This document shows positions 15,485 through 24,294 of a stretch of 64,000 nt of DNA, piece after piece (the first letter of the stretch is position 1; each line of letters opens with the position of its first letter). Under the pieces are notes generated by a model. That model was given only the letters and a program-made list of their open reading frames with translations, was not told where the DNA came from and did no database searches. The stretch lies in NCBI RefSeq assembly GCF_014695585.1, contig NZ_JACJON010000039.1:1-64000 (forward strand), in the 5' to 3' direction. This stretch comes from Microcoleus sp. FACHB-831 (GTDB lineage Bacteria; Cyanobacteriota; Cyanobacteriia; Cyanobacteriales; FACHB-T130). The translations under genes and the position numbers were made by a program.

Positions 15485-17851
15485 CTAAGTTCTAGAGCGT
15501 TGTTTTGCTGCAAGCTTTCTCAACTGTTGCACTCGCTGTTGCAGCAGTTGCAAATTAGCTGGGGTAATCTTCCCATAACGCCAACCAACATAAGCGTGAG
15601 AAACTTCCTCAATCGCCTCGGAAATTGGCTGTGGATGATGCTGATGCGATGCTTTTGCATACTCCAAAGGCGTCTGCGCTGGATGCTTGCGAAAACCCTG
15701 GGACGCTAAATCATCAAGCATTTGCTGATATAAACTCTCCATCGGCGGTAACTTAGCAAGCCACGCACGGCGTCGCCACGCCTTCCACTGCGTCCAACCC
15801 AACCAGCCCAAAAAGCCGAGGACAATACCAAGAACGCAAGCAGTAAAAAATCCTACCCAGCCGTTAGACAACATCCCCCACAAGAGGGATATCGCCATAC
15901 CAAGGAAGGATGCGATCGCCTCAAATAATCCATTCAACCATCCTGTCAGCGGCGAGGGCAACCATCCTGCAACCCACTTCCAAAACTGCTGCAATACGCT
16001 AAACGCCTGGTTCTCCTCAATAGATGGTGGAATCAAATCGTGTCCCGGAATTGGATCGAAGGAAAACCAACCATACCTGGGAAAATACACCTCCGTCATC
16101 GCATAAGCATCGGTGTTGCTAACAATATATAAACCCGTAAACGGATTAAATTGCCCTGGAGCAAAACCCCCCACTAGCCGCGAGGGAATGCCAATCGAAC
16201 GCAACATAATAGTTAAAACGGTCGAAAAGTGGTCTGGATAGCCACCTTGGTTTTTGAAGAGAAACGCCTCCACTAAATCTTCGTTTTCACCCAAAAGGGG
16301 CAACCCCATCCCGCCTTTTGGGACTTTATAATTTTGCTTGAGATACTGAGCTAAGTACAGCGATTGCTCGTATGGCGAAGTTATAGGTTTTTGCTTCCTA
16401 TCTATTTGTTGCTGATTGTACTTTGCTAAAATTTCTTGAGTGCGGGCACGCACTTTGGCAGCGATCGCATCCGGAACTTGTAGGTAGTATTTCTGAATGT
16501 TTTTAGGATAGCGAGTAGACGCTTGCCCTAATACATCGCGATCGCGGTAAGGCACATCTGAAATAACAGTATATGTCAGTCCTTCGGGCAATATTTGGGG
16601 CGATCGCAAACCGCCTTCTGTATCTACCGCCACTTTCAGCGTAGGAAAATACAGTTCTCTAGGTAGTGCCAATGCTGGAATTAAGTTCGGCAACTCAGAC
16701 ACTACGCTATAAGTCTGAATCACCGACTTGGTTCTATTCCCGCCTCCACCAAGATAGAGAAAAAACCTATAAGACCAACTCGGCCTTTCCAGAGTTCGGG
16801 TTTGGGTATCGCGGGAAATTTCCCACCCCTGACCCGTATAGTTGTCAAACGCCAGCACCCGCCAAAATCCCTCGGACTGCGATCGCACCCGCATCACCAC
16901 CTTGGGCTTTAGCTCTCCGGTCTGGTTCTGGTTCATCTTGCTGCTAAAGCCATAGTAGGAGGTTTCCTCCGTCTTGCCATCTTCCCCCTGGCCTTGACCT
17001 GCCCCCGTACCTGAACCTTGCCCGTTCCTGCGCCCAGGTCTGACAATTCCCAGGTTATTACCAGGAAAATCTTGGTCTTTCAGACTATTGGGGGCGCTGA
17101 CTGGCAACATTGTTTGCAGCTGATAGCCTGGAAAACGCGGCACCAGAGCAAAAATTGCTAGCCCTAATGCCACAATCGCCAAAAACATTACACCCAGACG
17201 TTTTGGCGCTAGCCCATAAGCTGCAAGCCGCGCCTGCCAAGTCTGAGGAACCCCCCGTAGATGGGTTTTAGGTTTTGTTCCTATGCCCAGCCGCGAACGG
17301 TAGTCGAGAACCAAAACCGGGAGGCCGATCGCTAAAAATAGCAGCAACAGGGGTGCAAAAGCTAAAGTTTGGCTGAGAGTAGCGGCGACACCCAACAAAA
17401 TCAGCCCGATCACCATCGAATACCCTAAATCCTTGCGGCGGGGTAAGTCGAAGCTATGGAGGACTTGCAGCTGAATTAACAACTCAGCCAGAACCAATCG
17501 CATGTCATTGAGGCTGCCCAAACCTCTGACAAAGAAAAAAACCATTGCACCTATCATGCCAATGGCTAGCAAAAACTTCATAGGCACGTTGCGATCGCGC
17601 CGATGAAACCAGCTCCAAGTAGCCCCAGCAATACTAAAGGGGACTGCCCAAAGGGATAGCGGTATCTCCCCTTCCCCTACGCCTGCTGCTATATCTGTAG
17701 CTACAATACCCACCACTACAAGCGCCTGCACCAGCGCTCGTAGCAGTATTGAGTTTTCTGGCTCTGGCCGAGGTATAGATTCTAGCCGTTGCCACAGTTG
17801 ATTTAAACCCGGTAGACGCTGTAGTTGCCGAGTCCCCGAAGAGTTAGACAT
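15485..17851 (-). CDS. Transglutaminase-like membrane protein (TgpA type), catalytic Cys and His replaced
   Basis: 788 residues with the TgpA layout. Residues ~40-240 hold six or so membrane helices. An extracytoplasmic region follows (~250-640) containing the transglutaminase-like core, then one C-terminal helix (~655-690) and a DUF4129-like cytoplasmic tail (PLEYAKASHQHHP, EEVSHAYVGWRYG). In active members the core carries GxCxH and HAW motifs. Here residues 536-542 read GGYPDHF (Pro539 in place of Cys) and 579-590 read NTDAYAMTEVYF (no His), while the Asp in SFDP remains. Peptidase activity is therefore unlikely; a binding or scaffold role in the envelope is inferred. A Gly/Gln-rich low-complexity loop lies at about 276-290. 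Confidence 0.85.
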   Translation of the reverse strand: MSNSSGTRQLQRLPGLNQLWQRLESIPRPEPENSILLRALVQALVVVGIVATDIAAGVGEGEIPLSLWAVPFSIAGATWSWFHRRDRNVPMKFLLAIGMIGAMVFFFVRGLGSLNDMRLVLAELLIQLQVLHSFDLPRRKDLGYSMVIGLILLGVAATLSQTLAFAPLLLLFLAIGLPVLVLDYRSRLGIGTKPKTHLRGVPQTWQARLAAYGLAPKRLGVMFLAIVALGLAIFALVPRFPGYQLQTMLPVSAPNSLKDQDFPGNNLGIVRPGRRNGQGSGTGAGQGQGEDGKTEETSYYGFSSKMNQNQTGELKPKVVMRVRSQSEGFWRVLAFDNYTGQGWEISRDTQTRTLERPSWSYRFFLYLGGGGNRTKSVIQTYSVVSELPNLIPALALPRELYFPTLKVAVDTEGGLRSPQILPEGLTYTVISDVPYRDRDVLGQASTRYPKNIQKYYLQVPDAIAAKVRARTQEILAKYNQQQIDRKQKPITSPYEQSLYLAQYLKQNYKVPKGGMGLPLLGENEDLVEAFLFKNQGGYPDHFSTVLTIMLRSIGIPSRLVGGFAPGQFNPFTGLYIVSNTDAYAMTEVYFPRYGWFSFDPIPGHDLIPPSIEENQAFSVLQQFWKWVAGWLPSPLTGWLNGLFEAIASFLGMAISLLWGMLSNGWVGFFTACVLGIVLGFLGWLGWTQWKAWRRRAWLAKLPPMESLYQQMLDDLASQGFRKHPAQTPLEYAKASHQHHPQPISEAIEEVSHAYVGWRYGKITPANLQLLQQRVQQLRKLAAKQRSRT

Positions 17852-17999
17852 TTCTTAGTTGGTCGTTGGTAATTGGTCAACGGGTCATTGGGGATTGGCC
17901 ATCGGGACAGTAAAAGCAATAAAGTAATTACTTCTGACTTTAGTGCCCCATTCCTAATTCCCCATTACCTATTACCTACTATCCACCAACTATTAGCCA

Positions 18000-19007
18000 C
18001 TATGCAGTAAGAGCTATTGCAAAAATTAGCGGTTGCTGCTCCAGCTCTTGGAACCGGATTTCCAGCGAATAGCTTTGGTTGGGTGGCAAATCGAAAGATT
18101 CTACACTCAAGTAACCTGGATATATGCGCTGTGCAGTTGCTTCTGCCTGACCAGTCCGCAGAGTTATGCTGCCACCGCGCGGCAATCTGCACTGCACCCT
18201 GAGTTTAGGAACTTTGTTCTCTAATTCATATTCTGCTTGTAAAGTGACAAGTCCAACCGCTGTCTGCCATTCTCGCTGTACAGACGGCTGGCTCCGCGAC
18301 ACCATCAAGGTCAGCCCCTTGAGCATTTCTCTAGCTGCTAATAATGACAAAGCCATCTGTTGCTTGTCTGATGCTGCTTCGTAACTGTCTGTAAACAGTT
18401 GCTGCTCTTGAGGGCTACGGGTGGGATACAGCAGTACCATTCCAGCTAATTCGTTGAGGAACTGGGGCTGCTGTGGAAACAAAGATAGTACCGCTCGCAC
18501 CATTTTCGCCCCCAGTTGCTGCGGAGATTGCACCGCTTGCTGGCAAGCTTCTAAGAGCTGTACTAAAACATCTTTCGGGAGAAAGACTGGCAAACTAAAG
18601 TTTGGCAGCAGGGACATCGACAAACCAAGGTCGGAACCCCAGATATCTGTGCTTTCTACAGAATTGTCAGATTCATAGTTCCCGATTTCCGTCTCCCAAG
18701 GAAACCGGGGTGGGTGAAGTTCAATCTCATCTTGCAACCGGCGCTTGAGGAGCGCCTGGAAACGATTTTGCACGGTCGGTATGTCTCCCAAAGAGAGTGG
18801 TTGAGGGCAGGTCGCCGCTTCACCTGTACGGTCGGGGGCAAAGTCCAAGTCTTCAAAATCCAATACGTCTAACTCATCCATTTCCAGATCCGCGGCTGTA
18901 AACTCGCCTTCGCTATAGTGTGCTGGTGGTTGACCAGAATCGTGTTGCAACCAGGCCAATAAGCTGCGGTAGATGGCGTCTGAATTGTTATCTACGTCAC
19001 TATTCAT
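18000..19007 (-). CDS. patU: PatU-like protein (undivided form)
   Basis: About 335 residues, directly after and overlapping the hetZ stop by 8 bases, so the two are translated together. It starts MNSDVDNNSDAIYRSLLAWLQ, has a very acidic stretch (LEMDELDVLDFEDLDF) and ends in a beta-rich domain (KLRVQCRLPRGGSITLRTG to YSLEIRFQELEQQP). In Anabaena PCC 7120 the hetZ neighbour is split into patU5 and patU3, which tune heterocyst pattern; non-heterocystous filamentous species carry one patU. The identification rests mainly on position and general layout. The C-terminal part may also fall in the DUF1822 group. I chose ATG 19007 rather than an upstream in-frame start. Confidence 0.62.
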   Translation of the reverse strand: MNSDVDNNSDAIYRSLLAWLQHDSGQPPAHYSEGEFTAADLEMDELDVLDFEDLDFAPDRTGEAATCPQPLSLGDIPTVQNRFQALLKRRLQDEIELHPPRFPWETEIGNYESDNSVESTDIWGSDLGLSMSLLPNFSLPVFLPKDVLVQLLEACQQAVQSPQQLGAKMVRAVLSLFPQQPQFLNELAGMVLLYPTRSPQEQQLFTDSYEAASDKQQMALSLLAAREMLKGLTLMVSRSQPSVQREWQTAVGLVTLQAEYELENKVPKLRVQCRLPRGGSITLRTGQAEATAQRIYPGYLSVESFDLPPNQSYSLEIRFQELEQQPLIFAIALTA

Positions 19008-20163
19008 CTTTGGATGCACCTTGTCCGGATACTGAACGATTGCGAATATCCCAGGCAAGTTCTAGCAGCTTAAACCATCGCTTTTCAACTTGAGTTACAG
19101 TGCAACCCAGGGTAGTAGCGATCGCTGCATTCGCTAGTCCTTGTTGTTTTAATCGTATTAATTCCGCCTGCTGGGAGCCAATTTTTTTAATAAACTCCTG
19201 CCAATCTTGGGGGGTAAGACCCAAATTCTTTTCCAAATCAGCTTCCAACCACTGATGCACGAGTTCCCATTTATGAGAAAGGGCAAACCGGATCAAATGG
19301 TATTTGAATCGCTGCTGTAAGTAGTCGCGATCGCGCGGACTCAGCCGCAAAATTGTCTCAATTTCACTAGCTGATAAATCTTTTAGCCGCAAAACAAAAT
19401 AGTCTGCACAATCTTTTTGTTGGCGATCCTCCAGATATTGAATTAATTCCTTAACCACTGTCTGGCGAAGACTTGATTCGGCAGGTTCAGGCTCAAGGGC
19501 TACCATCGCAGATCTTACCTGCTGCACGGCGGCATCATTCCAAGCCGAGTCTGACTCAGACATCGCCCCCTCTGCTGCCTGCTCCATATCAACTGAAAGT
19601 TCCGGGGGTTGTTGCTGCGAAAAAGTTTGCGCCCGCAGAACAATCAATTGCTGGCTGCGGCGGCTTGGCAAGGGAATGCGTCGCTTGCCGTATCGTTCGG
19701 TAAACGCCATATACTCCGCCAGATCCAACAGGGTCTGCGGACGATATGACGCGCCTACTTGGCTTTCGCGCCGAAATGCGTTCAAAGCTTCTGCATAAAA
19801 TCCCTGTAAAAAATCTTCAATCAACGTCAGCCGCGCCTGATAGTTCAGCGGAGTAGAAGGCGGCGTAATGTAGCGGTAAACAATAGCACTAAGAGTACTG
19901 TGTAATTCTACTCCTCCGCGCCGTCGCCCCAGTTGGTAATAACGCAGACATTGGTTGAGGCGATGACGAGCTAGCGTTGTCGCCCAGCTTTCCACCTCTC
20001 CAGAATCCTGGATGCGCTTACTCTCTTTGCAGATCCGCAGCACTTCGTTGGCTATGCGGGCGGCCACATCCCGACAGTTCTGCTCATCACCTTTGGTTGA
20101 CCTGCGAAGTTCGCTAAATAGGAACTCAAAAATGTCGTCCCCCCCTGGGCAGATTTCCCTCAT
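19000..20163 (-). CDS. hetZ: HetZ, filament differentiation regulator
   Basis: 387 residues. Conserved blocks I associate with HetZ are present: GEVESWATTLARHRLNQCLR, VELHSTLSAIVYRYITPP, EALNAFRRESQ, YRPQTLLDLAEYMAFTERYG and RIPLPSRRSQQLIVLRAQTF. The C-terminal 80 residues resemble a sigma region 4 / helix-turn-helix (LKQQGLANAAIATTLGCTVT, then QVEKRWFKLL), consistent with the DNA binding reported for HetZ. In Anabaena, HetZ acts with HetP and PatU3 early in heterocyst development; the homologue in non-heterocystous filaments has an unclear role. ATG at 20163 is preceded by AAGGT. It forms an operon with the PatU-like gene. Confidence 0.8.
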   Translation of the reverse strand: MREICPGGDDIFEFLFSELRRSTKGDEQNCRDVAARIANEVLRICKESKRIQDSGEVESWATTLARHRLNQCLRYYQLGRRRGGVELHSTLSAIVYRYITPPSTPLNYQARLTLIEDFLQGFYAEALNAFRRESQVGASYRPQTLLDLAEYMAFTERYGKRRIPLPSRRSQQLIVLRAQTFSQQQPPELSVDMEQAAEGAMSESDSAWNDAAVQQVRSAMVALEPEPAESSLRQTVVKELIQYLEDRQQKDCADYFVLRLKDLSASEIETILRLSPRDRDYLQQRFKYHLIRFALSHKWELVHQWLEADLEKNLGLTPQDWQEFIKKIGSQQAELIRLKQQGLANAAIATTLGCTVTQVEKRWFKLLELAWDIRNRSVSGQGASKDE

Positions 20164-20601
20164 ATACCTTGACCGCTAAAAACACGCTAATAGACTCAAC
20201 GAAACCGTTTTAGCTAGAATGCCCCCTATTGCTTTCGCCTTTTTGTCACTTTTTTAGGTTAAAGCATCGATTTAGTTTTGAGAGTAAACAGAAAGTATAA
20301 GTGATGTTAAGAACTTTACTTCTTTCCCAGCTTTAACCGAAATTCTCATAAGAAAACCTTGGCTTCGATGCTACCCGTTCTATTTGCGATCGCATATACC
20401 CGGACAAAAATAGCACGCAACGGCTACAACTTTCTTAGGGTCTCCCCGAGCTATAACGCTTATTATTTGGGCTGAACGCACGCCTTGCTAGGGAGTGGTA
20501 CTCTCTCTATCGTGGTGGTCTGTGTCCTGCTGTGTAAATCCCTATCAGCGATTGAAATAGACTAAGAGGGTGACACTGCACCTAGCTAATAACATACACA
20601 G
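20164..20601. promoter_or_regulatory. Divergent upstream region of hetZ and the 20.6-kb gene
   Basis: 438 bases without a gene between two divergent starts. AT-rich blocks near 20280-20330 could hold promoters, but I see no clear consensus or operator. Confidence 0.35.
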
Positions 20602-21087
20602 ATGGATTTAGATCGACAGATTCAAGTCCTAGTTGACGATGCCCCGCAAGATGGTATTACTCCCGCAATAGTTGCAGGCGTAGCACCCGTTCTCAAGCAA
20701 CTAGCAGACTCGCTGCGACATTTAGAATACTATATTCTTGAAAACCCCGAGCAGGGTTGGATTTTAACCACCCTCAGCAATCGCGCTCAACCCGATTTAC
20801 AAAAAAAGGTTCTTTACGCCTTTCCCACTTTTAAAGACGCTGTTGATTTCCAGCAAGTGCCAGATCCTCAAGTTATCCCCAAGGCAATGCTGGTAACTCA
20901 CATTTTGTTCCAAATGTTTGCAATGGACATCGTGGATAGCACGATTTTTTTGGAAACTCCGGGGAATAATACAGCAGGCGAGGAGGTTAGCCGCGCCCGT
21001 TTGCTCTCTTTAGTCCAGACCCATCTGCGCCGTCTCAAGTCAAAACCCAAAGCTAAACCCAGGCAACTACCCAGTGATATAGCTTAA
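20602..21087 (+). CDS. Conserved cyanobacterial protein of unknown function
   Basis: A soluble 161-residue protein with no membrane helix. It is helical in the first half (GITPAIVAGVAPVLKQLADS, then LRHLEYYILENPEQGWILTT) and ends in a basic Lys/Arg/Pro tail (SKPKAKPRQLP). I do not recognise a named domain. It converges on sds, and the two share the hairpin at 21095-21133. The first ATG has no clear ribosome binding site, but the good codon use and protein-like composition support a real gene. Confidence 0.65.
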   Translation: MDLDRQIQVLVDDAPQDGITPAIVAGVAPVLKQLADSLRHLEYYILENPEQGWILTTLSNRAQPDLQKKVLYAFPTFKDAVDFQQVPDPQVIPKAMLVTHILFQMFAMDIVDSTIFLETPGNNTAGEEVSRARLLSLVQTHLRRLKSKPKAKPRQLPSDIA

Positions 21088-21094
21088 TGAGTTG

Positions 21095-21133
21095 GGGATT
21101 TTAGATTAGTTGCAGGCTAAAATCTAAAATCCC
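21095..21133. terminator. Shared bidirectional terminator
   Basis: GGGATTTTAGATT (21095-21107) and AATCTAAAATCCC (21121-21133) are exact complements around a 13-base loop, between two convergent genes. Confidence 0.75.
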
Positions 21134-22104
21134 TAATAAAGACGCTTGAGTACATAGTCAGCCATATCAATTAGGGCTTGACGGGAGTCGGACGGTTGTA
21201 AAGAAGCGAGGTGTTCGACAGCTAGGTGAGCATGGTGTGTTGCTAGTTCGCGCGATCGCGGTATACCCTGACTTTGGTTGATGATAGCGATCGCCTCCTC
21301 TAAATCCCCATCCTCGCTGAACTCTCCCTCTATCAGTGCTTCTAGTAATGGATTTTCTTCCAAGGCAAATAGCGTCGGTGCTGTAAGATTACCGCTTTTT
21401 AGATCTGAACCTGCGGGTTTGCCCAACTCTTCAGTAGAACCCGTGAAGTCTAAAATGTCATCGACGATTTGGAAGGCTAGACCAATATGACGACCATACC
21501 CATATAAATTATCGACCAGAGTCCTATCTACACCACTTAATACGCCAGCCGCCTTGCCACTGTTGGCGATTAATGATGCCGTTTTGTAGTAACTCTTCTC
21601 CAGGTAAGCCTCAATCGACAAGCTAGTATCAAATCGATTTAGCCCTTGTTGAATTTCTCCTTCCGCAAAATCCTTGATCACTTCTGAGAGTAACTTGACA
21701 ACCTCTAGGTTATCCAGGTTGGCTAAGTACCAAGAGGATTGAGCAAATAAGAAATCCCCCGCCAAGACAGCAACGGCGTTGCCAAAACGACTGTGAACGG
21801 TAGGGAGACCGCGACGCATGGAAGATTCATCCACCACATCGTCATGCACCAAACTGGCGGTGTGAATCATCTCGGTAATTTCCGCAAGACGACGGTGACG
21901 AGGGGTTATGTCACGATCCAACATTATCGCCCGCGATACCAGCAGGACAATGGCTGGTCTAACTCGTTTTCCTCCAGCCCCGAATAAATGTTCTGCCGCC
22001 GCATACAAAATAGGGTGACGCGCACCCACAAGTTTTTTTAAGTTCTCGGTGAGAACTTGCAGATCTGCTTCAACAGGGGCAAACAGGGAGGTGACTGAGG
22101 TCAT
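21133..22104 (-). CDS. sds: Solanesyl diphosphate synthase (long-chain polyprenyl synthase)
   Basis: 323 residues. Family motifs: GGKRVRPAIVLL, the first Asp-rich motif LVHDDVVDESSMRRG, a KTASLIANSG segment and the second Asp-rich motif VDDILDFTG, followed by KPAGSDLKSGNLT. The enzyme extends farnesyl or geranylgeranyl diphosphate with isopentenyl diphosphate to make the nonaprenyl tail of plastoquinone. The N-terminal TSVTSLFAPVEADL is the version seen in cyanobacterial and plastid solanesyl synthases. ATG at 22104. Chain length is assigned by family resemblance only. Confidence 0.92.
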   Translation of the reverse strand: MTSVTSLFAPVEADLQVLTENLKKLVGARHPILYAAAEHLFGAGGKRVRPAIVLLVSRAIMLDRDITPRHRRLAEITEMIHTASLVHDDVVDESSMRRGLPTVHSRFGNAVAVLAGDFLFAQSSWYLANLDNLEVVKLLSEVIKDFAEGEIQQGLNRFDTSLSIEAYLEKSYYKTASLIANSGKAAGVLSGVDRTLVDNLYGYGRHIGLAFQIVDDILDFTGSTEELGKPAGSDLKSGNLTAPTLFALEENPLLEALIEGEFSEDGDLEEAIAIINQSQGIPRSRELATHHAHLAVEHLASLQPSDSRQALIDMADYVLKRLY

Positions 22105-22380
22105 GGATTAGCCAACGGCTGCGTTAGTTACGAAATTTTACATTCTTGTACCTTATTTTAAGCAAATTCGGCTTAAGTGGGAAGTTGTATTGGTTAAAAG
22201 ATGCGCTGCAAGCCTGTTTCAGTAATTGTATCGACTTGTTAAGTATCTCAAAAATCAGCGTTAAGAGCGGGGGATATTGTGTTAATCTTAGTAGTAAGGA
22301 ATTAAGAAAAATTCATAACACTCCTCGCCAGTAAAACCTAACTAATGTGGGGCATTCCGGCGTTGCTCAAGGCCATATAA

Positions 22381-22470
22381 AATTAGCCTGAGAGCTACGG
22401 CTGAAAACTACACATAGAGGAACAGCCGCAGTGGCATATGACACAGGAAGGAACGTAGCTAATTGGTTTT
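22381..22470 (+). ncRNA. Candidate structured RNA
   Basis: AGCTACG (22393-22399) pairs with CGTAGCT (22454-22460), and GGCTG (22399-22403) with CAGCC (22423-22427). GCC-GCAGT-GGC forms a local hairpin at 22425-22435. An alternative outer pairing AATTAGC (22381-22387) / GCTAATT (22458-22464) competes with the first stem. A GGTTTTTAG run follows. It could be a small RNA or a switch-like leader; it resembles no riboswitch that I know. Confidence 0.3.
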
Positions 22471-22747
22471 TAGACATATTAGCAACTTTACTTTAATTAA
22501 TGCTGCGACTAAATTACTGGTAGTGCGTTTATTTTAAAGGCACAATCCTTAGTCGTGGAAGTGGCGATCGCTAACTGAGTTACAGATGGTGGGGAAACAA
22601 GAGGGATGGGCGTAAATACTGGGTTCGGCAGAGTGGATAGCTTATAACGAACTAAGCATCCGCTAGGTACCGCAGCCAGATAGTGATTTTATCAATCATC
22701 CTCATAGACAAACGGACAATAGCCGTTAACTTTCTAGGAAAAACAAG

Positions 22748-22779
22748 CCCGCCCCAAGCCTTAGCGTGGGAATTGCGGG
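22748..22779. repeat. GC-rich hairpin
   Basis: CCCGC (22748-22752) pairs with GCGGG (22775-22779), and inside it CCCA (22753-22756) with TGGG (22767-22770). No T-run follows. Function unknown. Confidence 0.4.
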
Positions 22780-22915
22780 TAATGAATATGAAATTTGGGG
22801 GAGCAAAAATTTCTCTCCTAGATTGCTATGTTTACCAGCATTAAGAGTTACACCCTAGCTCTGGCTGGTGAAAGATTTTGTATGAAAAATAACCTACTCT
22901 ACTTGTATCTACACT

Positions 22916-23188
22916 ATGAATTACAGTGAAATGCCTCTGATTATTCCCGTTTTGGCCACAGGTTATTTGCTAACAATTTATCTGCTGTTGATGCTGGCCA
23001 GCCGAACTGCTAAAGGAGCGCGATACGTTGCTACCCAGAGGGTATCAGCCGCTGGGGGGGTATCTGGGCAAGAGACAGCCCTACCCTACGGAAAGCAAGT
23101 AGAAGGACTACCAGTAGGGTTTCCGGCGGGTGGAAGTAATACGCGATCGCAGACGCGCAGCGTAGGCGAAGCGACTAGCGTGCGCTAA
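22916..23188 (+). CDS. Small membrane protein of unknown function
   Basis: 90 residues. It begins MNYSEMPLIIPVLATGYLL, with one strong membrane helix at about residues 7-29, then basic and low-complexity residues. The C-terminal ~20 codons (SNTRSQTRSVGEATSVR) are made by reading through a HIP1 site and a dispersed GCGTAGGCGAAGCG repeat, so the tail was probably added by repeat insertion. No ribosome binding site is evident. The helix makes a real gene plausible, but I cannot name it. Confidence 0.5.
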   Translation: MNYSEMPLIIPVLATGYLLTIYLLLMLASRTAKGARYVATQRVSAAGGVSGQETALPYGKQVEGLPVGFPAGGSNTRSQTRSVGEATSVR

Positions 23189-23190
23189 CG
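23145..23190. repeat. Dispersed GCGAAGCG-type repeat at the 3' end of the small membrane protein gene
   Basis: A HIP1 octamer followed by CAGACGCGCAGCGTAGGCG, AAGCG and GCTAACGCC units, like the repeats at 8.5, 10.5, 15.4 and 47.5 kb. It overlaps the end of the upstream reading frame. Confidence 0.55.
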
Positions 23191-23230
23191 CCAGTCATCA
23201 ATTTATACATTTTAAATTAGACGCAGTACC

Positions 23231-24166
23231 TCATGGCTTGCGACCAAACTGCGTGCCTGGGTGCGACATTGCTGGGAGATAAACTTTTTCAACAACGGGA
23301 GTACACCCCAACCACTGTACTGAAACAGTAGCAAACTGTTGAGGACAACCGCTTACCGCAAATCGTGTCGGTAGAGCGGGACGGGTATTTCGCAGTCCTA
23401 GCAAGTCTAGTTCTTGGGCGGCGGCGGCAACAACATGTACTGCTGGGTCAACAACCTTAACCGATGGAGGAAGAATAGTCTTTAATACGGGTGCTAAATG
23501 AGGATAGTGGGTGCAGCCATAGACGAGCGTATCGATCTCTTGCTCTAGCAAAGGTGAGAGATACTCCTTAGCCACCTCAGCAGTATAGGGGTCGCTAATG
23601 CGATTTTGCTCAATTAAGGGCACAAACTCCGGACATCCCACTTGCCAGACATGACACGAACTATCAATTTCTAAAATAGCGCGACGGAAAGCATTGCTGG
23701 CGGCAGTAGCTGGGGTAGCGATGACGCCAATCCGTTTTCCTATGCCAACAGCGGCGCGTGCCCCCGGCAGGATAGTCCCCAGAATTGGTAAATTAAACTC
23801 AGAACGCACCTTCTCGATTGCCAGAGCAGAACTGGTGTTGCAGGCTACGATCGCCATTTTCACCCCCTGCTCTGTCATCCAGTTGAGAATTTCTAAGCAG
23901 AACTGCAAAATTTCTGCCTGAGAGCGAGTACCGTAGGGCAGCCGCGCCGTGTCTCCAAAGTAGAGAATCGATTCATTAGGCAACTGGCGGTAAACTTCTC
24001 TCAAAACAGTCAGCCCCCCCACACCGCTGTCAAATATCCCAATTTTCAATGAGGATTGAGAGGAAAAATTTTGAGTTGTAGGGGGGGTAATGCTCGTCAA
24101 ACTATCTTTGCTGTCATTGTTTTGCTCTGGCTTCTCAGCCAATAGGGAATCTTCAGTTAAATCCAC
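23231..24166 (-). CDS. murI: Glutamate racemase
   Basis: 311 residues. It makes D-glutamate for peptidoglycan. Motifs: IGIFDSGVGGLTVLREV, YFGDTARLPYG, the first catalytic cysteine in IVACNTSSALA and the second in VYGCTHYPHLAP. A low-complexity N-terminal extension of ~40 residues precedes the fold; no internal Met lies nearer the fold, so the ATG at 24166 stands. The C terminus also runs slightly past the usual end. Downstream of amiC on the same strand, an order also known from Anabaena (amiC genes then murI), which fits a shared role in cell-wall metabolism. Confidence 0.94.
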   Translation of the reverse strand: MDLTEDSLLAEKPEQNNDSKDSLTSITPPTTQNFSSQSSLKIGIFDSGVGGLTVLREVYRQLPNESILYFGDTARLPYGTRSQAEILQFCLEILNWMTEQGVKMAIVACNTSSALAIEKVRSEFNLPILGTILPGARAAVGIGKRIGVIATPATAASNAFRRAILEIDSSCHVWQVGCPEFVPLIEQNRISDPYTAEVAKEYLSPLLEQEIDTLVYGCTHYPHLAPVLKTILPPSVKVVDPAVHVVAAAAQELDLLGLRNTRPALPTRFAVSGCPQQFATVSVQWLGCTPVVEKVYLPAMSHPGTQFGRKP

Positions 24167-24294
24167 AGTTGCTCCTCACACTACCTAAATTCTGACTTTT
24201 GACTTCTTAGTGTTTACAAAATTCGCTTCCTGCTGGCTGGGAATGCTCTTAAGAGTTCCTTCAACGAGTACGCGGAGTTTACACTTTTGTAAGT

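Larger units (their letters stand above)
22105..22915. other. 810-bp gene-free region with structured segments
   Basis: No protein gene is visible. Two segments look structured (22381-22470 and 22748-22779), each described separately. The sds promoter must be at the left edge. HIP1 occurs near 22563. Confidence 0.5.
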
